Shown here one piece after another: positions 25,724-40,600 of a stretch of 64,000 bases of DNA (position 1 is its first letter; each line of letters opens with the position of its first letter). This DNA comes from Neocallimastix lanati (nom. inval.) (lineage: Eukaryota; Neocallimastigomycota; Neocallimastigomycetes; Neocallimastigales; Neocallimastigaceae). A model generated the notes under the pieces. That model was not told the origin of the DNA, did not search any database, and saw nothing but the letters and a program-made list of their open reading frames with translations. Location: NCBI GenBank assembly GCA_016946835.1, contig JACVTC010000105.1, positions 468,501 through 532,500 of the forward strand, given 5' to 3'. The translations under genes and the position numbers were made by a program.

Positions 25724-25929
25724 ATTTTACTCATCACTATTTATAATCAAATATCAGACTTGTTTATAAAACATATTAATAAATATACAAAAAATAATAA
25801 ATTTATTACTAATTATTATTATTAATTGTTATTATTCTTAAAATTAATATACATATATATATATTTATATATTTGGGAAACTTGTTTGATCTTTTTTTTT
25901 TTTTTATTTTTTTTTTATTTTATTTTATT

Positions 25930-26905
25930 TTTTTTATTTTCATTGAAATCTTGTCCATTATAATAGGTTAATGCCTTTATTAAATTTTATTAATCCTGTC
26001 ATAATTTTAACAAGAGTAGATTTATCTATATCATTTTGTTCTAAAATACAAACTATTTCATTTTTATAGACTTTTAATAAATTATTACTTTACTGTATAA
26101 AAATTTGCCTTTATTTTAATATTAAAATTATAATTAACTTCAATAAAGCTTTATTCGTTTCCATGGTGTTGTTTAATATCATTTTTCAAATAGAGATAAG
26201 TATTCATAACTAGTTGAATCTAATTGCTTTGTTTTTTTTTTTTTTTCATTTACATATTATTTTTAAAAGAATATTTTTTTTATAATCTAATGTTATGTTC
26301 CTCAGCTTTAATATTGTTTTGTAATATAATTAATAAACATAGAGATTTTATAATAACATTAACAAAAAGTAATATTAATAAGGTAAAACAACTATGTAGG
26401 CATATTTAATGTACATGTTAATGCAATTAATATATATAGCGAATTTAGCACCTATGTCAATATATATATATATACTAAAATACGTTATTTTACACTATTT
26501 TAACACTGCGATAAAAAGGAAACAATATATTATATAAATACAGAATAGGAATAAAATGAAATATTATTATAAAATAAATATGAATAAAATCTATCTGTTA
26601 CTACACAAAAAATTTTTTTGACTTTTTGAATAATGCTAATAATATATAAGAGTAAAACTTTATAATGAAAATGTGGTAAAGAAATATAATAATAAAAAAA
26701 GAAATGGAAATTATAGGTTGAAATAATCCTCCAAGTGCAAACGCAATACTTGTATAAGAGTAATTAATAAAGTAAATGCGCAATTATATATACTCTATGA
26801 GATAAAAAGAAATCATTCCAACAAACATTATAAAAGATTTAATTGTATTTTTCTCTTTCAGATCCTATAGCTTGAATTAATTTATCATTGAAAAAACCAA
26901 AATTA
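25930..26905 (-). pseudogene. Dead partial copy of the ABCA transporter gene
   Basis: Colinear, same-strand match to the intact gene at about 60450-61380. Segment 25940-26235 matches the first nucleotide-binding domain and the linker before it (shared stretches such as TCATAATTTTAACAAGAGT and GATAAGTATTCATAA). Segment 26610-26900 matches the membrane part (AATAATCCT...GCAAACGCAATACT and CATTATAAAAGATTTAAT). Bases 26236-26610 correspond to other or deleted sequence. The Walker A region is ruined: the equivalent of GHNGAGKS reads EQNDIDKS, and stops interrupt the frame. It lies 34 kb from the intact copy. Confidence 0.8.
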
Positions 26906-26958
26906 AAGAAATGATTTCTATATCATAAATATGTCATTTAATATAAAGGTACATTTTG

Positions 26959-26994
<36 letters not shown>

Positions 26995-27962
26995 GTGTGT
27001 GTATAATTTATTTAGTATTAAACTTTGGTAATTGCACTAATTTTGTATATGCATAATTTTAGTTTATATGTGGATATGGTATCATTTTGAATATTCATTG
27101 TTATAAAATGATAATATGATTAATTTAATAGAATTATAATTGGTAAAAATTAGCATTATTAATAATATTATTAATAGTTTATAATATATAATAAATACTT
27201 TTATAAAATGTTAATACTCTTACTAATAAATATATTTAATAATAATATTATTAATAGATATATTTAATTATATTATTAATAATATTTAATAATATTAATA
27301 ATTATAATTATATCCATAATGCATATATCTGTATCAAAAATAATTATTAGTTTGTTAAATTAATAATGAATTTGATCATACATAATACTTTAAAATATTT
27401 CAAAAATTTAATTTTTAATATAATATTTAGTAATGAATAATAACTATTAATGAAATAATGTGTGACCCAACATATGAATATATGTTTCTATAATTAATTC
27501 TAATATTAAATTCATATATTACTTCAATGTAGGTGAAAATATAATGAATTACTAATGTAAAATAATTATTATAATGTAATAATGTAAATGTATAATGAAT
27601 ATAATGTAAAGCCATTTTTAGTACAATGCTTATGATTTAATTATAAGTATAAAAAAAAATTAAATAATAGTTTATAAAAATACTTTTTATTTTCATATTT
27701 TAGAAAGATACTTGTTAATTTTAGAGGATTTAGAAAAAAGAAGTTACAGTTATTAGTTGTTATTTCTATTTTAAATTTAAATATAATTAAATAAATGTTT
27801 AACTGAAAATAAAATAAAAGTTCTTAAATTTTTTCTATACAATTTATATTTTATTAATAACTGAAAATAAAATAAAAGTTCTTATTAATCCTCTATTTCT
27901 ATTTAATAAATAGTACCAACTATGACGATCATTTTATATTATATATTTTTAAAGTATAAAAC

Positions 27963-28009
<47 letters not shown>

Positions 28010-29648
28010 TTTAATAATAAATAAAATTTCAGTGTATATATAACAAATAATTATTTAAACACTTTCAAAAAATAAATTTTATTACTTGTGTAACATCCAG
28101 CAATATGATACTTTGTCAATTAAATTAATTTAATTTAAAATTTAAAAAATATATATTTAATTTTTATTTTAATAATAAATTAAAAAAAAAATATTTAACA
28201 TAATTAATTTTCTTTTTAATAATTAAATCAATATGACTTAAAAAAGTAGAGTGAATTTGAAATTTTTAAATTATATATACTTTTTAATTTATAAAATAAA
28301 AAAGTATTAAATATATTAGATTATAAACAACAAAATATAATTTTAAAACAAAATGAGAAATAAAAAAAAAATTAATATTTAAATGTGGAAATTAACAATT
28401 GTGTGAAATTTAAAGTCATTAGATATTTATAGTTCATGAAATTATTAAAATATAAATAATAAATTATTTTAAAAATTAAATAGAAAAATATAATATAAAT
28501 AATAAAATTATAATTTAAATGAACAAATAAAGTATAATATATATAAAAAATATAAAAATTTATTAAATATTTATATATACATTATTTACCATAAAGTATT
28601 ATGTATATATTAACTATATATTTAATAATAATTATTTGAAAAATAGATTTTTTATTTAGACTCTAATGCTTTATTAATTACTGAAGTATTAATATATTGT
28701 ATACATTTAAGTATAAAAATATAATATTAAAAAAATGTATCATATAATAAAAAAAAAATTAAAAATAAAATTTAATAAAAAATAGAGTTAATACAATGAA
28801 AATAAAGAAAAAAAAATTTAAAAGTTATTATATGATTTGAAATTTCGAAATACTCTTTTTTTTTTTAATATTTTTATATGTTTACTAAAGAATTTTTACC
28901 ATGGGTTTATTATTATTTTTTTTTATATATATAAATGTTTACCATAATTTATGATCATATATTGAGTATCCTTTTTTTTTTTAATTATAATTTTATATAA
29001 TATTAAAAAAGAATTTTTTGTACTACTAAAATAATATTAATAAATTAAATTAAAAAATTCAACACTAGTTTATTTTGATTTAAATTTTTTTTATATTTTT
29101 TATCCATTTAGTTTATGTTTATTTAATATAATATTAATTAAATCTACCATACTTTATTTTTTTTTTTTTAATTAAAATTTTATTAATATTTTTCTAAAAT
29201 GTAATTTAATTTTTATTAATTTTTTTTTTCCTCTAAATAAATGTAATTTATTTTTTATTAATTTATTTTTATAAATTTTTTATTTCTTTTTATTCTAAAA
29301 AATTATTTATTAATAGTATACAATCTAATTTTAAAATAATATATACATCAAAAATTCATGTATATTTAATATTAGAAAAGAACAATTTTTTGATTATTTT
29401 TTTTTTAATAAACAAAAAATATAAAGAATTATATACATCAAAGTTCAATATTAAATTATAATTTTAAGATTTAATAATATACTACTATAGTGTATATAGA
29501 TATTATTATTAAGTCAATAGTGTGTATTTTTATATTAATATTTTTTATAGATATTATAGATATTAATATACTAAATACAGAATAAATTTATAATCATATA
29601 GATTTATTTTATAATTCTTTAGGTAAATTTTAAAATTCCACATGTATT
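26906..29648. other. AT-rich intergenic DNA
   Basis: Includes a TA/GT dinucleotide run at 26957-27005, a duplicated ACTGAAAATAAAATAAAAGT stretch (27801 and 27861) and an (AAT)n microsatellite at 27963-28006. No coding frame or structured RNA seen apart from the final exon of the next gene at its right edge. Confidence 0.5.
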
Positions 29649-31601
29649 TTAGTAAAGTTTAATTTCTCTATTATTGAAGGTACTGTATATTTAAGTAAAT
29701 TCAAATAATTTTAAAAATTAATTTATCAATAAAATGTATTAAAATATATTTTTATAAGTTATTTATACTTTTAAATATATTTTATTTTTATTTTTTTTTA
29801 AAAAAAAAAAAAAACTTACAGTTTCCTTAAGTTTGGAATGGAGTAAACAAATTCTGGAACTTCAGAAAAATCAGAATTAATTTCTCTATATAAAATTAAA
29901 TTTTTTTTTGAAAAAATATTAATAAAGTAATTATTTTTAATTGAATATATATATATTTGTATGAAAATAAATAAATAAAAAAATTATTAATTACAAAGCT
30001 GTAAGTTTAGTAAGATTCTTAACAGAATCAAATGAAGTAACCTTGAAATCTTTTTTTGAAGAAAATAATTTGAATGATCTGGTATATTTTAAAAAATATA
30101 TATTTAAGGTAATTAATAAGATATAATTAATTATTTTAAATAAAAAATTAGTATTTGAATTAATATATATATATATTACAATTCATTAAGGTTAGATAAA
30201 GAAGTAATTTCATTAAATAAACTTTGAGTAACTACAAGATCCTTAATGGTTCTATTTTTATTCATCAATAAATAATTAAATAAAGTTAATATTAAAAAAT
30301 ATATCACATTGCTTAAATTATAATATTTATAATCTTAATAATTAATATTTATATTACAATTTCTTAATTTTCTTTAAGTTCTTAATTAATCCATTGGTGA
30401 GTTTGTATTCTATATTACCTTCAATAGTACTAAATATTTATTATTAATAATATAATAAATTATTATATAAATATATAAATATTTCACTTTAAAATATTTT
30501 TTTATTTAAAATAACGTATTAAGAGGTACACTTACACTGATTGAATATTTGAAGCCTTTTTTAATGGGGTGAAAGAAATATTACTTTCAAATTCTGGATT
30601 ATAAAATGCTCTATCATTTAAGAAATAAATATATATAAAAATTAATATAAACATAAAAAAAACTTTATTAATTATTATTATAATTAAAAGAACTTACAAT
30701 TCCTTAAGATTTGGTAAAGCAACTATTTCTTTAAGATTTTCATTAGAAAGATATGTATATTGAATTGTTCTATATAATTTAGAATGAAAATCATTTTTAT
30801 TAGTAATTTATAAATCTAAAAAATGAAAAAAAAAATCTTAAATATATATTTTATTATATATTATGATAAATACAATTTTCTTAATTTATTTAAACCCTTA
30901 AGAACACCCTTTTCAATATGACCTTTGTAACTTTGAATAGTTCTAAATAATTAATACATTTTATATATATATGTATAAATTAAATAGTTAGTAATTCGTA
31001 TTATTAACATTTTATTGTATAAAATCAAATATTTATAACACTCTAATTGAATTTATTACAATTCTTCTAAGTTACTTAATCCAGAAATTCTACTAACAAG
31101 TGGTTCACAATTACCATAATCTTCAGTAAAAACACTAAAATAACAATTACATTAATACAAAATATTTTAGTATATAAATTTTTGGAAATTATAATTCTAT
31201 ATATATAAATGAGAAAAAAAAAAACTTACAGGTTATTTAAGGTTGAATGAGATAAAATTTTATCGAGATCCTTTTCAGTTAAATCAAGGCTATTATATAA
31301 ATTTCTATAATCGTAATATTAGTGTTAATAATAATTTAGTAAAAATTAATATGAAAATATAATTAAAGTTTAAATTTATATTTTTATTAATATTATATTA
31401 ATTTCTTTATTAATTATTATGAAAAACTGATATTTACAAGGAGACAATTTCACCATTACTGTTGGTAGAACAATCAGTTATAATTTCTTCACCTTTAACT
31501 AAATTATAGGTTTTTGTAAGAGTTCTACAATCATTTTTAGCTAAAGCTAAAGAAGAAAGGCAAATAAATGATAAAGCTTTAAGTAAAGTTTTCATATTCA
31601 T
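29649..31601 (-). CDS. Secreted leucine-rich-repeat protein, 11 exons, about 285 aa
   Basis: Exons (plus-strand coordinates, in transcript order): 31438-31601, 31230-31304, 31060-31134, 30874-30942, 30698-30769, 30536-30610, 30358-30429, 30180-30251, 29995-30078, 29820-29885, 29649-29682. Their total is 858 nt, an exact reading frame. Every intron (87-137 nt, GT...AG, often GTAAGT) is in phase 2. Exon 1 gives a signal peptide (MNMKTLLKALSFICLSSLALA) and a Cys-containing cap (NDCRTL ... ITDCSTNSNGEIVSL). Exons 2-10 each encode about one leucine-rich repeat of 22-28 residues ending in motifs such as SNLEEL, LNKLRKL, LPNLKEL, LSNLNEL and IPNLRKL. LRR folds bind proteins or glycans; the ligand is unknown. 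The last exon is the least certain. The start could be either of two nearby ATGs (31601 or 31595). Confidence 0.8.
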
Positions 31602-32164
31602 TTTTGAAATTTTATTTATATATAATTATTATTATTTAAATCTATAAAAAAAAATTTTTTTATGATTATTAATCTTTTATTTATTTTATTTTATTTTATT
31701 TTATTTTATTTTATTTTATTTTATTTTTTTTGTTTTTGTTTTTAGTTTTTTTTTTTTTTTAATTTTTTTTTTATATCAAGAAATTATCTATCTATTTATA
31801 TTTAAAATTTTCTTCAACTTCATATAAAACTTTTTAGAAATGTTATATGTAATTGATAAAGTGTTACATTTATAATACCATATTGATATAAAAAAAGGTT
31901 TAATTGCATTTTAATAACAATAATAAGTCATAATTAAAAAAATTATTGATTTTAAGTTTAAAAAATTAAATTAAAATTTTAATAATAATTAAAAAACATA
32001 AAAAAAAAAAAACAAAAAAAAACAAAAAAAAAATAGAATATTTATTAATATTTTTATTTTATAATAAAAATTTATATAATTTTAATATATTATGATATAT
32101 ATTAATATATATTAATTTTTATAAAATTTCAATTCTTTATACTTCTAAGAAATAAGGAGAATTT
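31602..32164. other. Upstream region of the LRR gene, AT-rich
   Basis: Contains a (TTTTA)n run at about 31677-31727 and homopolymers. No distinct promoter element can be separated from the AT background. Confidence 0.45.
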
Positions 32165-32334
32165 TTTTATTTAGTGAAAATTTACTCACTGAAAAAAAGC
32201 TCATTGTATAAAGCAGAGTGTATGGAATGTCTTTCATATTAGTCTTTACTTAGAGGTCCACACAGAGACCGACATGGCAAAAAATTCAATGAGACTGATG
32301 GCCTTATTGTTCTCCCCACCAGTAAATCCCAGTC

Positions 32335-32372
<38 letters not shown>
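32165..32372 (-). repeat. Dispersed repeat, family 1, short copy
   Basis: Reverse-complement homologue of the first half of 8952-9425. Conserved blocks include GACTAATATGAAAGA, CTGCTTTATAC, and a GGGATT...GGGG...CAATA.GGCC.TCAGTCT series. It ends on the plus strand in an A-tract of about 35 bases (32336-32371), so it is an A-tailed retroposon in this orientation. It is about 40% of the length of the other copy, consistent with 5' truncation. Confidence 0.6.
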
Positions 32373-34924
<2,552 letters not shown>

Positions 34925-35260
34925 GAGATTGTGCATTTCGCAATCGTACATTTCGCAATTTGGCGTATAAATTTTTTTAAATAAAGCCATACATTATTAA
35001 GATATTCTATAAATATATAAATAATTATTATTTAAAAAGAAATAATAATATATTTTTTCAATTAAATATTATTAAATAACTATTTCCAAAGAAATAATAA
35101 TATAATCTATTAAAAAAGAATTATAAAAAACTATTTTTATAATTGGATATTAATAAATTATATATATAAAAAAAGAATATTTATTATTTGATTATTAAAA
35201 AACAAGCCACATACAAAAACGCCATATAGAGATATGCACGATTGCGAAACGCGATAGGTT
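34925..35260. mobile_element. Small foldback element, ATTTCGCAA type (copy D)
   Basis: The left end reads TTGTGCATTTCGCAATCGTA then ATTTCGCAATTTGGCGTATA. The right end carries the mirror ACGCCATATAGAGATATGCA and CGATTGCGAAACGCGATAGG. The AT-rich interior has no frame. ATAAATAT occurs immediately outside both ends and may be the target duplication. Related in its terminal ATTTCGCAA motif to copies A-C, but with different inner arms. Confidence 0.55.
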
Positions 35261-35267
35261 CATAAAT

Positions 35268-35560
35268 ATGGGGAGTGGGACATTTCGCCAAGTTGCATTT
35301 ATATATAATTTATTAATATTCAATTGTAAAAATAATCTTTTTTATTAAAAAAATAATTTTTTAAAATTTTTTTTAATGGAATGTATTATTATTTCTTTTA
35401 AAAAAATTATTTAACAATATTTAATTGTAAAAATATATTATTATTTCTTTTGAAATAATACTCTTATATATTTATTTATGATTGTATAGAATATCTTAAA
35501 AATGTATAACTTTATTTTAAAATATTTATAAGCCACATTGCGAAATCCACTTAAATATTA
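35268..35560. mobile_element. Small foldback element, ATTTCGCAA type (copy E)
   Basis: Directly abuts copy D. The left end is GTGGGACATTTCGCCAAGTT and the right end is GCCACATTGCGAAATCCACT, an inverted pair. The interior includes two inverted ATTATTATTTCTTTTAAA-like blocks. No coding content and no clear target duplication. Confidence 0.45.
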
Positions 35561-35635
35561 TAATATAAAAATTTGTACAAATTTACAAATGCAATTGTAT
35601 AAATAATTGTTTTAGTATTAAAATAGTATACCTTT

Positions 35636-36115
35636 TATACAAATAAAATAAAATAAAATAAAATAAATAGTAAAGTAATATAAAAGATTAAACTATTAAT
35701 AAATATAAAATAAAATAAAATAAAATAAAATAAATAGTAAAGTAATATAAAAGATTAAACTATTAATAAATATAAAATAAAATAAAATAAAATAAATAGT
35801 AAAGTAATATAAAAGATTAAACTATTAATAAATATAAAATAAAATAAAATAAAATAAATAGTAGAATATTAAATATAAAGTACATATTGAATAAAATAAA
35901 ATAAAATAAAATAAAATAAAATAAATAGTAGAATATTAAATATAAAGTACATATTGAATAAAATAAAATAAAATAAAATAAAGTAAATAGTAGAATAATA
36001 AATATAAAGTACAGATTGAATAAAACAAAATAAAATAAAATAAATAGTAGAATATTAAATATAAAGTACAGATTGAATAAAATAAAATAAAGTAAATAGT
36101 TAAAAAAAAAAAAAA
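35636..36115. repeat. Two adjoining minisatellites
   Basis: The first half (about 35636-35850) has four copies of a roughly 60-bp unit containing AAATAGTAAAGTAATATAAA and GATTAAACTATTAATAAATA. The second half (about 35855-36100) has four copies of a related unit containing AAATAGTAGAATATTAAATA and AAAGTACATATTGAATAAAA. Both units share an (AAAAT)n spacer of variable length. Confidence 0.75.
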
Positions 36116-37664
36116 AATAAAATAAAATATAAATATAGAAGAAAAATTTTAATATATATTTTTTTTAAAAATATAAAATGAAAATTAAACTTTATTTTTA
36201 AATAGAAATTTATATTTTAAAATAGTAAAAATAATATTAAATAAATAAAAATAAAAACAAAACGAAATAAAAATTATATATAAAAATTATTTTTCAAATA
36301 ATGAAAATCACTTTGGAAAAAAAAATTAAGTCATATATATAAAAAAAATATATAATATCTAAAATATGAAAAATGATAATTCTTGGATATATATTCTTCT
36401 TTTTGAATATAATCATTATTTGTTTCTTAGTAATAATTCTAATATTTTCCTATTCCTTTCAATAAAAAATTTTAAATAAGAGCAATAATACAATATATTA
36501 TTATGGAGTTAATAATTAGTAAAATAATTAAAAAATAATTTATATATTATGTAATAGTAATATTTTAAATTTTCTTTTTTTAATTATAAAATTATTTATA
36601 AATAGTATTAAACTATAACTATTTTTAAAAAGAAAGAAAAAAAAAAAATAAAATATATAGTTTTTCAATTTTTATTTTATTTTAATTTTAATCAAATAAT
36701 ATTTTAGTACATAATGTCTTACTTTTAATATTGTTTATTTTTAAATTCCATATTATTTTTTTTTATAAAAAAAAAATGGTGACATTTAAAAAAAAATTAT
36801 ACTCTAACATTATAATCAATGAAATTTGTTAAAGTCTCATTAATTTTAAAAACACATTTATTATTTCTTAATTTTATTTTAACTTTAACAGTAAAGGAAA
36901 AAAAATGTTAAATTAAAATCCTTTCTTCTTTATTCATTTTTTATTTATGTATTATTGATATTAATAGTATAATTTTTATTTTTTTTAGTAAATTTTATTT
37001 TATTTTATTTTATTCTATTTTTTATTTTTTTCATTTTCTTCTATTATCCATGGATATAAAAATATATAAACTTTAAAATAGTAATTTCAAAGAAACCTTC
37101 ATATTTTTCTTTTTTAATGTAAAAATAATACTCAATATTAAACTTTATTTCTAACAATATATAATAAATTTTATATTTTAATAAAGAAAAATATAATATT
37201 TAAAGTTTGTTATAATACATTTAATAATTAATAAAGTATGAAATAGATAAAAGATATTATAGTAATTAAAAATTTTAAATTTCAAGAATTTTATGGTAAG
37301 ATTGCATATATTGTATTTTATAAGATTTAATTATATTATAAACTTATAGATGGTACATTTTCTTTATTTATAAATATTATTATATAATAATTACTATTAC
37401 AATTGTATATTGATAAAGTTATTTTTTTTATTCACTAAATAATATATATAAAGTATTTTATCTTTTTCTTTTCTGTACACTTTTTTTTTTTTTCTTCTTC
37501 TTTTCTTTTATAGCTTTTATTATTATTAAAATAATAATTTCTATATATTTTTTTGTAAAATATATATGTATATTTTTTTATTTTATTTTTTATTTTATAT
37601 TATATTGTAAAATTAGGAATAAAAATAAAATAAAATAAAAAAGCATAGAAAAATTATATATATA
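36116..37664. other. Upstream region of the xylanase gene
   Basis: Low-complexity AT DNA. The last 200 bases contain a CT-rich stretch (about 37460-37510, TTTTCTTTTCTGTACACTTT and CTTCTTCTTTTC), which is a plausible promoter-proximal pyrimidine tract, then AT repeats up to the ATG. No further gene. Confidence 0.45.
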
Positions 37665-40600
37665 ATGAAATCTTTTAAACTTTTACAATTAGTTTTAGCT
37701 ACGACAACATGTGTAGTTAATGCACAAAGTTTTTGTAGCTCTTCTTCACATTCTGGTCAAAGTGTAAAAGAAACTTCAAATAAGGTTGGAACCATTGGAG
37801 ATGTAGGTTATGAAATATGGTCTGATAGTGGTAATAATAGTGCTACTTTCTATTCTGATGGTTCTTTTTCATGTACCTTTCAAAATGCAAAGGATTATTT
37901 GTGTCGTTCTGGTCTTTCCTTTGATTCTACAAAAACTCATACTGAAATTGGACATATGTATGCCGATTTTAAACTCGTAAAACAAAGTATTTCTAATGTA
38001 GATTATTCTTATGTGGGTATTTATGGTTGGACTAAAGAACCACTTGTAGAATACTATATTGTTGATAACTGGCTTAGTCAATATCGTCCCGGAGATTGGG
38101 TAGGTAATAAAAAACATGGCGATTTTACTATAGATGGTGCACAATATACTGTATATGAAAACACTCGTACTGGTCCTTCTATTGTTGGTGATACTACATT
38201 TAAACAATACTTCAGTATACGTCAGACCGCTCGTGATTGCGGTACTATTGATATAACAGCTCACTTCGAACAATGGGAAAAACTTGGTATGAAAATGGGT
38301 AAAATGCATGAAGCAAAAGTTTTAGGTGAAGCTGGTAGTACTGGTTCAGGAACTAGTGGTACTGCTGATTTCCCATATGCAAAGGTTTATCTTGGTAATG
38401 GTGGTTCATCAAATACTGGCTCAAAGACACTCCCAGGAGGTGTTGCTTCTAAGACTCTTCCAGGAGGTGCTGCTTCAAAGACACTCCCAGGTGGAGCAGC
38501 CTCTAAGACTCTTCCAGGTAAGACTCTTCCAGGTGGTGCAGCTTCAAAGACTCTTCCAAGTGGAGCTGCCGCTTCTAAGACACTCCCAGGTAAGACACTC
38601 CCAGGTGGTGCGGCCTCTAAGACTCTTCCAGGAGGTGCTGCTTCAAAGACACTCCCAGGTGGAGCAGCTTCCAAGACTCTTCCAGGTAAGACTCTTCCAG
38701 GTGGAGCAGCTTCAAAGACACTCCCAGGTAAGACACTCTCAGGAGGTGCAGCTTCCAAGACTCTTCCAGGAGGTGCAGCTTCTAAGACTCTTCCAGGTGG
38801 AGCAGCTTCTAAGACACTCCCAGGTGGAGCAGCTTCCAAGACTCTTCCAGGTAAGACACTCCCAGGTGGAGCAGCTTCAAAGACACTCCCAGGAGGTGCT
38901 GCTTCAAAGACACTTCCAGGTAAGACACTCCCAGGTGGTGCAGCTTCTAAGACTCTTCCAGGAGGTGCTGCTTCAAAGACACTCCCAGGTGGAGCAGCTT
39001 CCAAGACTCTTCCAGGTAAGACTCTTCCAGGTGGAGCAGCTTCAAAGACACTCCCAGGTAAGACACTCCCAGGAGGTGCAGCTTCCAAGACTCTTCCAGG
39101 AGGTGCTGCTTCAAAGACACTCCCAGGTGGAGCAGCTTCTAAGACTCTTCCAGGTAAGACTCTTCCAAGTGGAGCAGCTTCTAAGACACTCCCAGGTAAG
39201 ACACTCCCAGGTGGTGCGGCCTCTAAGACTCTTCCAGGAGGTGCAGCTTCTAAGACTCTTCCAGGTGGAGCAGCTTCTAAGACTCTTCCAGGTAAGACAC
39301 TCCCAGGTGGAGCAGCTTCAAAGACACTCCCAGGAGGTGCTGCTTCAAAGACACTTCCAGGTAAGACACTCCCAGGTGGTGCAGCTTCTAAGACTCTTCC
39401 AGGTAAGACACTTCCAGGTGGAGCAGCTTCTAAGACTCTTCCAGGAGGTGTTGCTTCTAAGACTCTTCCAGGTGGAGCAGCTTCTAAGACACTCCCAGGT
39501 GGAGCAGCTTCCAAGACTCTTCCAGGTAAGACACTTCCAGGTGGAGCAGCTTCTAAGACTCTTCCAGGAGGTGCTGCTTCTAAGACTCTTCCAGGTGGAG
39601 CAGCTTCTAAGACTCTTCCAGGTGGAGCTGCTTCAAAGACACTTCCAGGTAAGGCTCTTCCAACTGGAGCAGCTTCCAAGACTCTTCCAGGTAAGACACT
39701 CCCAGGTGGAGCTGCTTCTAAAACTCTTCCAGGTGGTGCAGCTTCTAAGACACTCCCAGGTAAGACACTCCCAGGAGGTGCAGCTTCTAAGACTCTTCCA
39801 GGTGGAGCTGCTTCTAAGACTCTTCCAGGTAAGACACTCCCAGGTGGAGCAGCTTCTAAGACTCTTCCAGGTAAGACTCTTCCAGGTGGAGCTGCTTCAA
39901 AGACACTTCCAGGTGGAGCAGCTTCTAAGACTCTTCCAGGTAAGACTCTTCCAGGTGGAGCTGCTTCTAAGACACTCCCAGGTGGAGCAGCTTCTAAGAC
40001 TCTTCCAGGTAAGACACTCCCAGGTGGAGCAGCTTCTAAGACTCTTCCAGGTAAGACTCTTCCAGGTGGAGCTGCTTCAAAGACTCTTCCAGGTGGAGCA
40101 GCTTCTAAGACACTCCCAGGTGGAGCAGCTTCTAAGACTCTTCCAGGTAAGGCTCTTCCAACTGGAGCAGCTTCTAAGACACTCCCAGGTAAGACACTCC
40201 CAGGTGGTGCGGCCTCTAAGACTCTTCCAGGAGGTGCTGCTTCTAAGACACTCCCAGGTGGAGCAGCTTCTAAGACTCTTCCAGGTGGTGCAGCTTCTAA
40301 GACACTCCCAGGTGGAGCAGCTTCTAAGACTCTTCCAGGTAAGACACTCCCAGGTGGAGCAGCTTCTAAGACTCTTCCAGGTAAGACACTCCCAGGTGGT
40401 GCGGCCTCTAAGACTCTTCCAGGTGGAGCAGCTTCCAAGACTCTTCCAGGAGGTGCAGCTTCCAAAACTCTTCCAGGAGGTGCAGCTTCCAAGACACTCC
40501 CAGGTGGTGCGGCCTCTAAGACTCTTCCAGGAGGTGCTGCTTCTAAGACTCTTCCAGGAGGTGCTGCTTCAAAGACTCTTCCAGGTAAGACACTCCCAGG

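Noticed and set aside
26224-26409. 61-codon plus-strand frame beginning with poly-Phe
   Set aside because: It begins in a T-tract within the ABCA pseudogene, with no signal of a real gene, although the second half (CSSALILFCNIINKHRDF) looks less random.
37869-38309. 146-codon antisense frame over the GH11 domain
   Set aside because: It mirrors the catalytic domain and has no domain features of its own.
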